64,000 nucleotides of DNA from positions 248,001 through 312,000 of the forward strand of contig JADJAH010000038.1 in assembly GCA_016704345.1 (NCBI GenBank), read 5' to 3'. How positions within the stretch are numbered: position 1 is the first letter of the stretch; each line of letters opens with the position of its first letter. Under the pieces are notes generated by a model that saw only the letters and a list, made by a program, of their open reading frames with translations, had not been told where the DNA came from and did not search any database. Position numbers and translations under genes: made by a program. The stretch is from Ignavibacteria bacterium. Lineage in GTDB: Bacteria; Bacteroidota; Ignavibacteria; Tepidaquicellales; Tepidaquicellaceae. This document shows, one piece after another, positions 17,162-26,175 of this stretch.

Positions 17162-18460
17162 ATGAATCTACTTATCCGAAACTCATCTCAAATAGTTACT
17201 TGTAAAAGCAATGGGCTTCCAAAAGCAGGCAAAGCAATGTCTGAAATTGATGCTTTGGAAGACAGTAACATAATTATTTCAGATGACATGATTACTTTTG
17301 TTGGAGGTAACACAGAGCTTGAATCATACCTTCAGAAAAATAACATAAAAGAAATTGCAGAGTTTGATGCCTCCGGCAAAGTCATAATGCCAGGCTTCGT
17401 TGATTCCCACACCCACTTTGTGTTTGCCGGCTCGAGAGAAGATGAATATGAAATGCGGCTCGCCGGTAAGAGCTATCAGGAGATTGCTGAAACCGGCGGG
17501 GGAATATGGTCAACAGTAACAAACGTGAGACAATCAGATAAAAACGAACTAAAATCTTTAGCCGCAAAAAAACTTGCAACCTTCTTCAGTTACGGAACAA
17601 CCACCCTTGAAGGCAAATCAGGATATGGACTTGATATCGAAAATGAATTGAAGATGCTTGATATTATCAATTCTCTTAACTCATCAAACGAGTTTGGAAT
17701 TGATATAGTGCCTACGTTCCTTGGCGCTCATTCCATCCCAAGAGAGATGAGCAAGGAAAGTTATGTTGACCTGATCTGTAATGAAATGATACCATCGGTA
17801 GCAAAAGCTCATCTCTCCAAGTACATAGATATATTTATTGAGAAAGGCTACTTCGATGTAAACGACGCGGATAGGATACTTGGGGAAGGAGTAAAACACG
17901 GATTAACTCCGAGAACTCATATTGATCAATTTACTTCAATGGGCGGAACTGAGATCAGCTTGAAACATGGCGCAGTATCACTCGATCATCTCGAAGTGAT
18001 GAGTGATGAAGATATAAAGCTAATGGCAAAGTACAATGAATCTGCGGAAAGAAAAACTGTTGCAGGATTGCTTCCCGGTGTTTCTTACTTCCTCGGAATT
18101 TCTTACACACCCGGCAGAAAGCTTATAGATGCCGGTGTGCCGGTTCTTATTGCGACAGATTTTAATCCAGGCAGTTGCATGAGCCAGAATATGCAATTGA
18201 TGATGTCCCTTGCTTCAACTCAAATCAAAATGACAGCGGAAGAGATCATAAATGCAGTAACAATAAATCCGGCATATTCGCTTGGACTCGATCATAAGGT
18301 AGGTAGTATTGAACGTGGCAAACAGGCGGACTTGCTGATCTTTGATATGCCGTCTTATAAATATCTGATCTACAACTTCGGAGTAAACAACCTTGAATTT
18401 GTTGTTAAGAAGGGTAAATTCTTCAACGTGAATGAGATTACTTCGAGTCTTTCAAACTAA
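17162..18460 (+). CDS. hutI: Imidazolonepropionase
   Basis: 432 residues. HutI hydrolyses imidazolone-5-propionate to N-formimino-L-glutamate in histidine breakdown. Metal ligands H-T-H sit in P-G-F-V-D-S-H-T-H-F-V-F-A-G-S-R, followed by the substrate-binding E-T-G-G-G-I-W-S-T-V, the middle His of L-G-A-H-S-I-P, H-I-D-Q-F, and the Asp of A-T-D-F-N-P-G-S-C. Length and motifs are complete. The ATG at 17162 gives the usual N-terminus L-L-I-R-N-S. No hutH, hutU or hutG occurs in the window. The PQQ dehydrogenase follows 13 bp downstream and may share a transcript. Confidence 0.95.
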   Translation: MNLLIRNSSQIVTCKSNGLPKAGKAMSEIDALEDSNIIISDDMITFVGGNTELESYLQKNNIKEIAEFDASGKVIMPGFVDSHTHFVFAGSREDEYEMRLAGKSYQEIAETGGGIWSTVTNVRQSDKNELKSLAAKKLATFFSYGTTTLEGKSGYGLDIENELKMLDIINSLNSSNEFGIDIVPTFLGAHSIPREMSKESYVDLICNEMIPSVAKAHLSKYIDIFIEKGYFDVNDADRILGEGVKHGLTPRTHIDQFTSMGGTEISLKHGAVSLDHLEVMSDEDIKLMAKYNESAERKTVAGLLPGVSYFLGISYTPGRKLIDAGVPVLIATDFNPGSCMSQNMQLMMSLASTQIKMTAEEIINAVTINPAYSLGLDHKVGSIERGKQADLLIFDMPSYKYLIYNFGVNNLEFVVKKGKFFNVNEITSSLSN

Positions 18461-18473
18461 TAAATTCAAAGTA

Positions 18474-19634
18474 ATGAAAACAACTATCAGTATAATCTTC
18501 TTGATGCTTTTTGCAGTAAGTAACAGCTACTGTAACAAGAATGAACAGATTCGGCAAGAACCAAGCCAGTCAACAACGGTGAAGAACAAAGATGCAGGTG
18601 ATGTACCGTATGTGATCGAAGTCGTTGCAGATAATCTCTATGTTCCATGGAGCATTGTGTTTACAGACAATGAGCGAATGCTGGTTACGGAAAGGAATGG
18701 AAAACTTCGTGTAATTCTTAACGGTCAATTGCAGGAGGAACCGTTGAAAGTCTTTGAAGGCGTATCGGCAAAAGGAGAAGCCGGACTGCTGGGACTTGCG
18801 GTTGATCCCGACTACAAAAATAATAAATTCATATATGTCTCTTATTCTTACGGATCATCGAATGCAATGAAAGTGAAAGTTGTCCGGTTCAAAGATCTGG
18901 GAAAAAGTCTGGAAGAAGAAACAATCATAATCGATAACTTACCTGCTGAATCCTACCATGCAGGTTGCAGGCTTCGTTTTGGTCCCGATGGAAAGTTATA
19001 TATAACTACCGGCGATGCAGGAGAAAGAGATCTTGCACAAGAAACAGAAAATCTTTATGGCAAAATTCTTAGAATTAATGCCGATGGGACTATTCCTGAA
19101 GACAACCCCTTCCCCAATAGTCCGGTTTGGAGTTACGGCCACAGGAATCCGCAGGGGATAGATTGGTATCCCGGGACAAGCATTCTCTACTCTACAGAAC
19201 ACGGCCCCTCAGGTTTTGACGGACCGGGCGGAGGTGATGAAGTCAACGTTATTGTAAAAGGAGGAAATTATGGATGGCCGGTCATTTCGCATGAAGAAAG
19301 CAAAAGCGGAATGATATCACCGCAACTTGTATATACGCCGGCTGTCGCACCCGCATCAGGAATGTTCTATAAGTCTGATTCCATAGCTCAGTTCAAGAAC
19401 AATTATTTCTTTGGATGCTTGAGAGGCAATGCGATCATAAGAGTCGTCGTAGATGAGAATGATCCGTCAAAAATTAAAAGTGCGGAGAAATTAAGCGACG
19501 TAAAATTTGGAAGAATTCGCGATGTTGCTGAAGGTCCTGATGGAGCAATTTACTTTTCAACGAGCAATCAGGATGGCAGGGGAAATCCCGCAGAAAATGA
19601 TGACAGGATTTTCAGGATAAGGAAAAAAAATTGA
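18474..19634 (+). CDS. Secreted PQQ-dependent aldose sugar dehydrogenase-like protein
   Basis: 386 residues from ATG 18474; an in-frame ATG at 18432 inside hutI would spoil the signal peptide. Residues 1-20 form a signal peptide ending N-S-Y-C, possibly a lipoprotein with a poor lipobox. The six-bladed GSDH propeller follows, with V-P-W-S-I-V, G-L-L-G-L-A-V-D-P-D-Y, L-R-F-G-P-D-G-K-L-Y-I-T-T-G-D-A, Y-G-H-R-N-P-Q-G and E-H-G-P-S-G-F-D-G-P-G-G-G-D-E. The conserved His and Arg/Asp sites are those used by YliI-type enzymes to oxidise aldoses with PQQ in the periplasm. The electron acceptor and substrate cannot be deduced. Confidence 0.9.
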   Translation: MKTTISIIFLMLFAVSNSYCNKNEQIRQEPSQSTTVKNKDAGDVPYVIEVVADNLYVPWSIVFTDNERMLVTERNGKLRVILNGQLQEEPLKVFEGVSAKGEAGLLGLAVDPDYKNNKFIYVSYSYGSSNAMKVKVVRFKDLGKSLEEETIIIDNLPAESYHAGCRLRFGPDGKLYITTGDAGERDLAQETENLYGKILRINADGTIPEDNPFPNSPVWSYGHRNPQGIDWYPGTSILYSTEHGPSGFDGPGGGDEVNVIVKGGNYGWPVISHEESKSGMISPQLVYTPAVAPASGMFYKSDSIAQFKNNYFFGCLRGNAIIRVVVDENDPSKIKSAEKLSDVKFGRIRDVAEGPDGAIYFSTSNQDGRGNPAENDDRIFRIRKKN

Positions 19635-19720
19635 GTCGTTTATTTTGAATTATCATTCAGCAAATTTCGAATTTGTAATCTGACAGAACTTACAAAACAA
19701 AAGAAGTATATATTTTTTGC

Positions 19721-20485
19721 TTAGTTTACTTTGGGCAATTCTAGTGATGTGTCTTTGGATTCTATGTCTCTCCATATTCTCTGACAAGGAAATTGGTTTT
19801 CATATAATGCTCTTGAGATCATAACAGAATCAACTCCTAATTTTTCTAAGTCCATTACGTTCCGAAGATCTTTGTATGATGATATACCACCTGCTGAAGT
19901 GATCTTCAGCTTTGTATTTTGTGCAATCTCCAAGAGCCTCTCGATATGAGGACCTGAAAGATTTCCAACTCTGGTTACATCCTGATAAATAACACGCTTC
20001 ACTCCCATAGACTCCATTGTCTTTGCGAAATCCAAAGGTGTGATATCTGCATAGTTGATCCATCCATCCATCACAACATTGTTGAGCTTCTCATCAATGC
20101 ATACTACAAGCTTTGAAGAAGAAAACTCACCCAGAAATCTTTTGATAAGGTCATGATCTGTAAGAGCTGCAGTTCCCATTACAATTCTGTAAACGCCAAG
20201 CTCTTCAATAGCCCATCTTGCAGTTTCAATGTTTCTAATTCCTCCGCCAAGCTGAATGGGAATGTCAACAGACTTTGAGATCTCACGGATCACTTCGGCA
20301 TTCTTCATGTTGCCGAATATTGCTCCGTCGAGATCTGTTATGTGAATAGTCTTAAAGTTCTCTTTGCGTAAGAGTTTGGCGATCTTGATCGGGCTTTCAG
20401 AATAAAACTCAGTGCTCTCAGCTAAGCCCTGGATCACTCTCACGCATCTTCCGTCCTTTATGTCTATTACGGGAATGACAAGCAT
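19721..20485 (-). CDS. hisA: HisA, phosphoribosylformimino-AICAR phosphate isomerase
   Basis: 254 residues, (beta/alpha)8 barrel. HisA performs an Amadori isomerisation, the fourth step of histidine synthesis. The proposed general base Asp8 lies in P-V-I-D-I-K-D-G-R-C-V-R-V-I-Q-G; phosphate-binding L-G-G-G-I-R at 79-84 and S-A-G-G-I-S near 214 are present, as are H-I-T-D-L-D-G-A and C-I-D-E-K at 129-133. The usual R-D-G of the D-I-S-R-D-G-T-L-S-G motif reads R-V-G here (Val173), a notable change. It is the only his biosynthetic gene in the window. It shares a base with the preceding large gene at 20485, suggesting co-transcription. Confidence 0.88.
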   Translation of the reverse strand: MLVIPVIDIKDGRCVRVIQGLAESTEFYSESPIKIAKLLRKENFKTIHITDLDGAIFGNMKNAEVIREISKSVDIPIQLGGGIRNIETARWAIEELGVYRIVMGTAALTDHDLIKRFLGEFSSSKLVVCIDEKLNNVVMDGWINYADITPLDFAKTMESMGVKRVIYQDVTRVGNLSGPHIERLLEIAQNTKLKITSAGGISSYKDLRNVMDLEKLGVDSVMISRALYENQFPCQRIWRDIESKDTSLELPKVN

Positions 20486-22776
20486 TATTGTTTCCTTACT
20501 ATTGCTACTTTACCTTTGCCGACTTTGCTTCCGTCTTTATTGTATGCAACAATTACATATATTCCGGATGGCGCGAACTCTCCCGAACTGTTAAGTCCGT
20601 TCCATGTTGCTATTCTTCCGCCGGGTGAATCGAATTCTGTGAATACATCTCCACTAATTGACATGATCTTAATGATTGAATTTTCCACAAGACCGTCAAT
20701 CTTCAAATCCACTGAAGATGGAGTAACAAATGGATTAGGAGAAACTTTTATCTCATCAAAATCAGTAACAGGCTCAACAGCATCTGTAATATAAGATGAC
20801 AATCCATTCTGTGTTCCAAAATATGCACGCCCCGTTCTTGCACTGATTGCAATCGTGTTTACTTTGTTTGAAAGCAGCGGAGTATTTGAAGTATTCAATT
20901 GCTGAATAAGTGTTGAACCGTCGCTTGACAAATGAAAGACACCGTTTGTTTCTGTACCGATCCATTTGTCATTTAAGATGTCATTGGCTATTGTAATACA
21001 GTTTTCTGTGAATGGCACACGCAGATTACCGGAGATGATCCCCAGTTTTTGCGGCCTCGGCGGCTGTGTAGGATTCTGAATAGCGCCAAGCGGATTGGCT
21101 ACAATGAACACTCCGTTATTTGTTGTGATCCAAACTTCATTATTCTTCTCAACTATTAGATATGAAACATTGGTTATTTCTGAACCAAAGTCTGCAAGAT
21201 TATATATTCCGAATATATCATCTGAGGAATTATCAATTGTTCCATTCTCATTGTAAAAGTAAACACCAGATCTTGTGCCGGAAGCAACAATCCATTTTGT
21301 ATTATATGAATCAACGGCAATTTGAGACAATATTGAAGAACTTATAATTGATGGATTTGGAATTCCAATCCATTCGTTGTTTCGGAAAGCATAAAGAGAC
21401 CTTCCGGAATTTGTACTGAAGAATGAAACCCAGAATACACCATTATTATCAAATGCTCCGCCATAAGAAGAACAGAAATTAGGATCTTCCGGAATTCCGG
21501 GAAGAGGAGAATTCGTAACGTTGAAGTTGACGATCTGATCGCCGATGATCCTTGTTGGTCCTCCTCCAAAGCCCATTGCCCAAACAGTTCCATTACCGTA
21601 AGTTATTTTCTGAAACCAGTTTGAACTTCCAATCTCCGGATGTGTTCCTGTGTTGTAATTCTCCCAATTGGTTCCGTCAAACCTGTAGAAGCCGTTGAAT
21701 CCAAGTCCCCCTGCAGCCCAAATATTTCCATTGTCGTCAAGAGCTATCTGGCTAAAAACATTTGTGAAGGGACTGTTTGGGAAAATGAAGGAAGGAAAAT
21801 TCACATTTCTGATTCCATTGTCACTAAGTCCTGCAATTGGCAGGAGATCTGAATTGTGCGAGAGTGTTGAATAGTTTGCAGGCTCGAGATAGGTATTCAC
21901 TGCGGGAAGATTCGATGAACTGGCATAGAAGACGTTGTTTCCCCCAATGAAATAAATGTTATCGCCGACAGCATCTATGTCTTTTATAGGTAAAGAAGAA
22001 ACATTTCCGTTTGGATAAGGCAGCCAGTTGTTTCCGTCAAAGTAATTCAGACCGCCATCAGAGCCTGCAAAAACCAGATTGCCCAATGATTCAATAGCTC
22101 TTACTTCTGCATTCAGAGGAGCATTGTTGTAATTTGACCATGAAGAAGGGTTGTTCAGATTAGCAGTCACATAGTTAGCCCACGCAACACCGGCTTTGGT
22201 TGCAGCATATAAAACGTCTCCCTTCGTTACCAGAGAATAAACGATCGTATTAACAGGAAAACTTCCAAGCTTGTAATAAGGTGCATCAATAAAATTTAAA
22301 CTCGTTACTGAGATCTTCTGAATACCATATCCCGTAGCAACAAACATGAAATTTCCTGCGGGCAGAATCCGATTAATTATCTTATTTGATTCGGAAGAGT
22401 TCTTAATATCAAAGATGTACTTCCATGTAAGACTTCCGAGATCTAAAATGGAAATCGATCCGTCAGATGCTCCGATCCAAAGACGTCTCTTGCTGTCAAT
22501 TGCAAGTGATGTAAGATTGATGTTAATCAGTCCGTCAAGATTAGTATACTTCTTGACTACAGTACCTGAATTGTTATCAACAACAAACAAACCGCCTCTT
22601 GAAGCGCAATAGATCTTCCAGTCAGTTTCATCATAAGCTATTGAAGTAACGCTCTTTAGATCGGTGAAATTTTCCCATTCGGAGTTCTGTGAAAAAGATG
22701 ATACTGCCGGAAGAAGCAGAATGATCACTGCAATGATTCTTGAAAGCATAGGAATAAATTGGTTTACTTGATTCAA
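20485..22776 (-). CDS. PorZ-like secreted beta-propeller protein
   Basis: 763 residues. An N-terminal hydrophobic signal (about 8-30) is followed by W-E-N-F-T-D and many two-component-regulator-propeller-like blades (G-L-F-V-V-D, L-W-I-G-A-S-D-G-S-I, V-W-I-T-T-N-N-G-V-F, K-W-I-G-T-E-T-N-G-V). The last 85 residues are a sorting-domain-like module (V-S-P-N-P-F, I-M-S-I-S-G-D-V, W-N-G-L-N-S-S-G, P-S-G-I-Y-V-I-V). Order and size resemble PorZ, the surface component of the T9SS attachment complex that holds two propellers and a non-cleaved C-terminal domain. A generic T9SS cargo is the alternative. It is co-directional with and directly upstream of hisA. Confidence 0.68.
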   Translation of the reverse strand: MNQVNQFIPMLSRIIAVIILLLPAVSSFSQNSEWENFTDLKSVTSIAYDETDWKIYCASRGGLFVVDNNSGTVVKKYTNLDGLININLTSLAIDSKRRLWIGASDGSISILDLGSLTWKYIFDIKNSSESNKIINRILPAGNFMFVATGYGIQKISVTSLNFIDAPYYKLGSFPVNTIVYSLVTKGDVLYAATKAGVAWANYVTANLNNPSSWSNYNNAPLNAEVRAIESLGNLVFAGSDGGLNYFDGNNWLPYPNGNVSSLPIKDIDAVGDNIYFIGGNNVFYASSSNLPAVNTYLEPANYSTLSHNSDLLPIAGLSDNGIRNVNFPSFIFPNSPFTNVFSQIALDDNGNIWAAGGLGFNGFYRFDGTNWENYNTGTHPEIGSSNWFQKITYGNGTVWAMGFGGGPTRIIGDQIVNFNVTNSPLPGIPEDPNFCSSYGGAFDNNGVFWVSFFSTNSGRSLYAFRNNEWIGIPNPSIISSSILSQIAVDSYNTKWIVASGTRSGVYFYNENGTIDNSSDDIFGIYNLADFGSEITNVSYLIVEKNNEVWITTNNGVFIVANPLGAIQNPTQPPRPQKLGIISGNLRVPFTENCITIANDILNDKWIGTETNGVFHLSSDGSTLIQQLNTSNTPLLSNKVNTIAISARTGRAYFGTQNGLSSYITDAVEPVTDFDEIKVSPNPFVTPSSVDLKIDGLVENSIIKIMSISGDVFTEFDSPGGRIATWNGLNSSGEFAPSGIYVIVAYNKDGSKVGKGKVAIVRKQ

Positions 22777-22857
22777 AAATCGTAGAAAGCGGCTATCTTG
22801 ACAATGAAGTGAATTTATGAATTCCGGCGAATATGTTACCGGTTAAGTGTTCGTTTT

Positions 22858-23310
22858 TCAGTTAACAATTATTACACTCGTAAAGACATTGTTTTCTCTC
22901 ACGGCATCATTGGATCTGTTATCGGGGTCAATAGTGAAAGTCAGATCATATGTTCCCGGTCCCGGGTTTGGGCCTATCACAACATTAAAAGTAAATAACT
23001 TTGTCTGCTTATCAGCAAGCGCATCCAGATTATCAAAATTATTGACCTGCACTTGTTGTGTCTCACGTTTAACCAGTTTTAGATTTACCTGGCAGTCTGT
23101 TGTATTATCTGCAGTGCATTCATCGGTTGAATTGTTTGCTACTGTAAACGTAAGCTGAATATTTTGATCCACTTGGGCAGAAGAAGGAAAATTCTGAGAT
23201 GTAAGCTTAAGATCCGGTTTGCCACCGTTTGAACAATTGGAATCGCACGAATAAAAACTGAATGAAACTAAAATCAAGGTGAAAGCTGAAAAATACTTAA
23301 TAAGATTCAT
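22858..23310 (-). CDS. Small CARDB-type putative lipoprotein
   Basis: 150 residues. A signal peptide ends F-Y-S-C-D near residue 22, so lipid attachment to Cys is possible although the lipobox is imperfect. The rest (P-D-L-K-L-T-S-Q-N-F, I-Q-L-T-F-T-V-A-N-N, G-T-Y-D-L-T-F-T-I-D-P-D-N, V-R-E-N-N-V-F) fits one CARDB immunoglobulin-like adhesion domain. Cys residues at C-T-A-D-N-T-T-D-C may form a disulfide. It is probably surface or periplasmic with a binding or structural role; the partner is unknown. It follows the protease gene in the same direction, with a terminator-like hairpin between. Confidence 0.75.
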   Translation of the reverse strand: MNLIKYFSAFTLILVSFSFYSCDSNCSNGGKPDLKLTSQNFPSSAQVDQNIQLTFTVANNSTDECTADNTTDCQVNLKLVKRETQQVQVNNFDNLDALADKQTKLFTFNVVIGPNPGPGTYDLTFTIDPDNRSNDAVRENNVFTSVIIVN

Positions 23311-23380
23311 ATTCTTTTAAATGTTTGAGAAAAATAGACAAGCCCGAAGAAATAAGAAACAACTAAATCTTCTAAAATCC

Positions 23381-23413
23381 TGCGAGCCTCAATTTATGAG
23401 ATCAAGGCTCGCA
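23381..23413 (-). terminator. Hairpin terminator after the M12-like protease
   Basis: Perfect 9-bp arms TGCGAGCCT (23381-23389) and AGGCTCGCA (23405-23413) with a 15-base loop lie 10 bp past the protease stop. The following bases on the minus strand are only moderately T-rich. Confidence 0.55.
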
Positions 23414-23422
23414 ATTGAAAAA

Positions 23423-25648
23423 TTATTTTATGAGAAGCATTTTCTTTGTATCAACAAAACCTTCGGTTTGAAGCCTGTAATAATACACACCACTCGGATG
23501 GTATGCTCCCCCAAATGTTGCCTGATATTTTCCGGGCTGTAGTACTTCACTTACTAATACATCAATTTCCTTTCCGAGCATATCATAAACGGTGAGCCTA
23601 ATGTTCTGAAGCTTTGCAACATCGAATCGAATTACCGTAGAAGGATTGAATGGGTTAGGATAATTGTTGCCCAATTCGAATCGCTCCGGAATTATTGAAG
23701 AGATTTGATAAATCCCAACATTTGTTCTCTTAAATGTAATGATGTTCGCATTAGAAGATTGTGATGAATCAAATCCATTGTATGCCCATCCTCTCCACGA
23801 ACATCTCACGGAATCACCTACTGTGCCCAATGTGTTTGCAAGTGAATCAAGCAAACTGTTTCTTAGACTTATTACAGTGTCAACTCCGTTATTGTCACTT
23901 GTAAATAAATAATCAACAGTGGTGCCAAGTTTTCTTATCTTGATCTTGTATCTTAATGAAGGATGTGCTCCGGCCTTGTTCAAAGTGAATCTTTCGATAT
24001 TTGAACTGTTTGAAGCGGTTTGAATTGACGAAAGAGTAGGAGGTGAAACTACACCGAATGGAACATAAGTTAGAATGATTCTGAATGCCGTGTCGCTGGT
24101 GTCACCCTCTGCAGAATTAGAAGAATTCAACACTCTCACCTTTGCTTGATTCGTATATCCAATATAAGGAACTGACCAGGCGTATTCTCTCTGTTGCGCA
24201 GGAACATTATTCTGAATTACATTCCAAGTTGTGCCATTGTCTGAAGTGTATTCGAGATTTACATTTCCGGACAAAGAAGTTCCCCAATAAATTCTTGCCT
24301 GTGACAAAGTCCTGAAAGACTCACCCCCATTTGGATAAGCAGTAAATATCGGCCTGTCCGAAGTTGACATGCAGAAAGCAGCTTCAGCTGAATTTCTTAT
24401 GAGTGCTCCGGGCTGATCTCCGAAGTCCATTATTACGCTGCCTCCGGGTACTATATCACAATAACTCATGATCGTTCCCGCAGTTGGAAACGTTGGTCCT
24501 GAATAACATCCTCCTTCAATATCAACGCATGTATCTAAGGGGCCGCCTGCCCAGGAACAATTGTGCGTGTGAGGAGATCCAAAATTGTGTCCGATCTCAT
24601 GTGCTATAACAACAACATCATAAGAGTATGACGGAAGTTGATTTATCGTTCCGTTAAGCGTTGCACTGAGACCGTATCCAAAGCTTGTGTTGCATAGTAC
24701 ATTCAAATAAGCAATTCCAGCAACATTGAGATCATTCCTTCTGCTCACAAGGTGGGCGATGGTCCTGTCAACGGAGCCTTGGTTGTTTACCCACTCAGCT
24801 CTGAATTGGTTGAGCAGAGTGCTTCCATCTGTTGACGTGTAAGGATCTTGAGTAGTCCAGACTCTCAGGTAGCTTACTATAAGCCTTACGTTCATGTCCT
24901 TCACGTAGACTGCTGATGTTGCAGACATAAGAGCAAGGGCATAAGCAGAAGCATTAGAAACAGAATTGCCATATGTGCCATACGTAAAAAAATCAACGTC
25001 AATCGCAACTTTGGCTATCCTTAAGTCGTTCGATACATCAGTATTTCCTGAACTGATTTGCTGAATTCTCCTGATGATCTCATCCGGCACCGGAAATTGT
25101 TCCGAACCGCATTTGAATTCATTTCTCGCTTTGAGCTTGCTCTCCTGATATAAGATATAATCGTTGGTTTCGTTATTGTTTTTATCTATCAGGTTTCCAA
25201 GCACATAAGAATCGTTCCGAGATTTCATAAGACCAATTACTTTGCCGTTATAAAATGAAACGGAAATCAGCGAGTTCCCCGCACCGGGAATATTTCCTTT
25301 GTAAGAAAGAATGAGGTTTCGCAAATCAACATCGGATTCTCCTGATTGCGACTTGGCAACAGTTTTTGCATCACTACTTAAAATCTCAAATCTCTCAAGC
25401 TCTGCTTCAACTTTATGGGTAGCTGAAACCGGAATAAGCAGCCTGAGTTTGTAGTTTCTCTCGAGATTAATTTTTTCAAGGGCTTCTTTATTTATATCCA
25501 GTACAACTGCGCCTTCCACTTGCTCCGAAAGTTCTGAAACAGCAGAAATTGTCTTGGAACTGTTATACTTGAACAGGTCAATCGGCTCTTCTTGCCCAAA
25601 CACAATAGTTGCCATAAGCAACATGACCGGTATGATTATCTTTTTCAT
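23423..25648 (-). CDS. Secreted M12-type zinc metalloprotease with T9SS sorting domain
   Basis: 741 residues. Signal peptide about 1-18. The catalytic domain contains H-E-I-G-H-N-F-G-S-P-H (metzincin HExxHxxGxxH: three His zinc ligands and the Glu base) and a Met-turn T-I-M-S-Y-C-D, as in reprolysin-like peptidases (family M12). Residues about 430-520 look like an Ig-like module (Y-P-N-G-G-E-S-F, Y-T-S-D-N-G-T-T-W). The end is a type-A sorting domain (N-Y-P-N-P-F-N-P, T-V-Y-D-M-L-G-K, K-K-M-L-L-I-K). It is expected to be exported by T9SS and to degrade extracellular protein. It is probably expressed on its own: a terminator lies just upstream at 25671. Confidence 0.92.
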   Translation of the reverse strand: MKKIIIPVMLLMATIVFGQEEPIDLFKYNSSKTISAVSELSEQVEGAVVLDINKEALEKINLERNYKLRLLIPVSATHKVEAELERFEILSSDAKTVAKSQSGESDVDLRNLILSYKGNIPGAGNSLISVSFYNGKVIGLMKSRNDSYVLGNLIDKNNNETNDYILYQESKLKARNEFKCGSEQFPVPDEIIRRIQQISSGNTDVSNDLRIAKVAIDVDFFTYGTYGNSVSNASAYALALMSATSAVYVKDMNVRLIVSYLRVWTTQDPYTSTDGSTLLNQFRAEWVNNQGSVDRTIAHLVSRRNDLNVAGIAYLNVLCNTSFGYGLSATLNGTINQLPSYSYDVVVIAHEIGHNFGSPHTHNCSWAGGPLDTCVDIEGGCYSGPTFPTAGTIMSYCDIVPGGSVIMDFGDQPGALIRNSAEAAFCMSTSDRPIFTAYPNGGESFRTLSQARIYWGTSLSGNVNLEYTSDNGTTWNVIQNNVPAQQREYAWSVPYIGYTNQAKVRVLNSSNSAEGDTSDTAFRIILTYVPFGVVSPPTLSSIQTASNSSNIERFTLNKAGAHPSLRYKIKIRKLGTTVDYLFTSDNNGVDTVISLRNSLLDSLANTLGTVGDSVRCSWRGWAYNGFDSSQSSNANIITFKRTNVGIYQISSIIPERFELGNNYPNPFNPSTVIRFDVAKLQNIRLTVYDMLGKEIDVLVSEVLQPGKYQATFGGAYHPSGVYYYRLQTEGFVDTKKMLLIK

Positions 25649-25670
25649 TTTTTGAATTTGATAAAGTTAC

Positions 25671-25706
25671 AAAAAAAGTAGGGACCGCTGAACAGATCCC
25701 TACTTT
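25671..25706 (-). terminator. Terminator of the rhodanese-MauE-DUF1573 operon
   Basis: Perfect 10-bp arms AAAGTAGGGA (25675-25684) and TCCCTACTTT (25697-25706), read on the minus strand, are followed by seven T. They sit just past the stop of the DUF1573 gene. Confidence 0.88.
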
Positions 25707-25728
25707 GAAATGTTATTCTAGAATGTGT

Positions 25729-26175
25729 TTATTGCATGTTAGGATCTATGTCACAAGTGATCCTCAGAGTCTTTTGGGGATTGTCAGCATCGTTAGTGAA
25801 AACAATAATTTGCTTTTCTTGTCTTCCCTGTCTCCCTTGCGTGTTAAATGAGACTTTGATCTCTCCTGCTTCACCTTTGGTGTATTCATTCTTGCCGCCG
25901 GTTGTTGCACCGGTGCATCCGCAAGAAGTTTGAACTCTCTCGATGATTAACGGTGATTTTCCTTTGTTAGTAAACTTGAATGAATATTCAAGTTGAGGTC
26001 CCTGTGGCACTTTTCCAAAATCATGATACTCTTCATCAAAGAGTATCTTGGATGCACTTCCTGTAGCGGAAATCTTAGAGTTGTTCATAAGCAGGAACAT
26101 CACACCTGCAATTACTGCCAAGCCGAATACGAAATAAATCGATTTGGCTGTTTTGGTTTGAAAGAAGTTGGTCAT
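25729..26175 (-). CDS. DUF1573 envelope protein
   Basis: 148 residues. A single membrane anchor (about 12-31) precedes an Ig-like DUF1573 domain: D-F-G-K-V-P-Q-G, F-K-F-T-N-K-G-K-S-P-L-I-I, the conserved S-C-G-C-T and V-F-T-N-D-A-D-N-P. The domain would sit in the periplasm. The family has no settled function; the C-G-C pair may be redox active or bind metal. The start overlaps the stop of the MauE-like gene (ATGA), and that gene overlaps the rhodanese gene, so all three form one coupled operon. Confidence 0.88.
   Translation of the reverse strand: MTNFFQTKTAKSIYFVFGLAVIAGVMFLLMNNSKISATGSASKILFDEEYHDFGKVPQGPQLEYSFKFTNKGKSPLIIERVQTSCGCTGATTGGKNEYTKGEAGEIKVSFNTQGRQGRQEKQIIVFTNDADNPQKTLRITCDIDPNMQ

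Noticed and set aside
17014..17205. 63-codon frame before hutI
   Set aside because: It overlaps the hutI start in another frame, has no ribosome binding site and no recognisable content.
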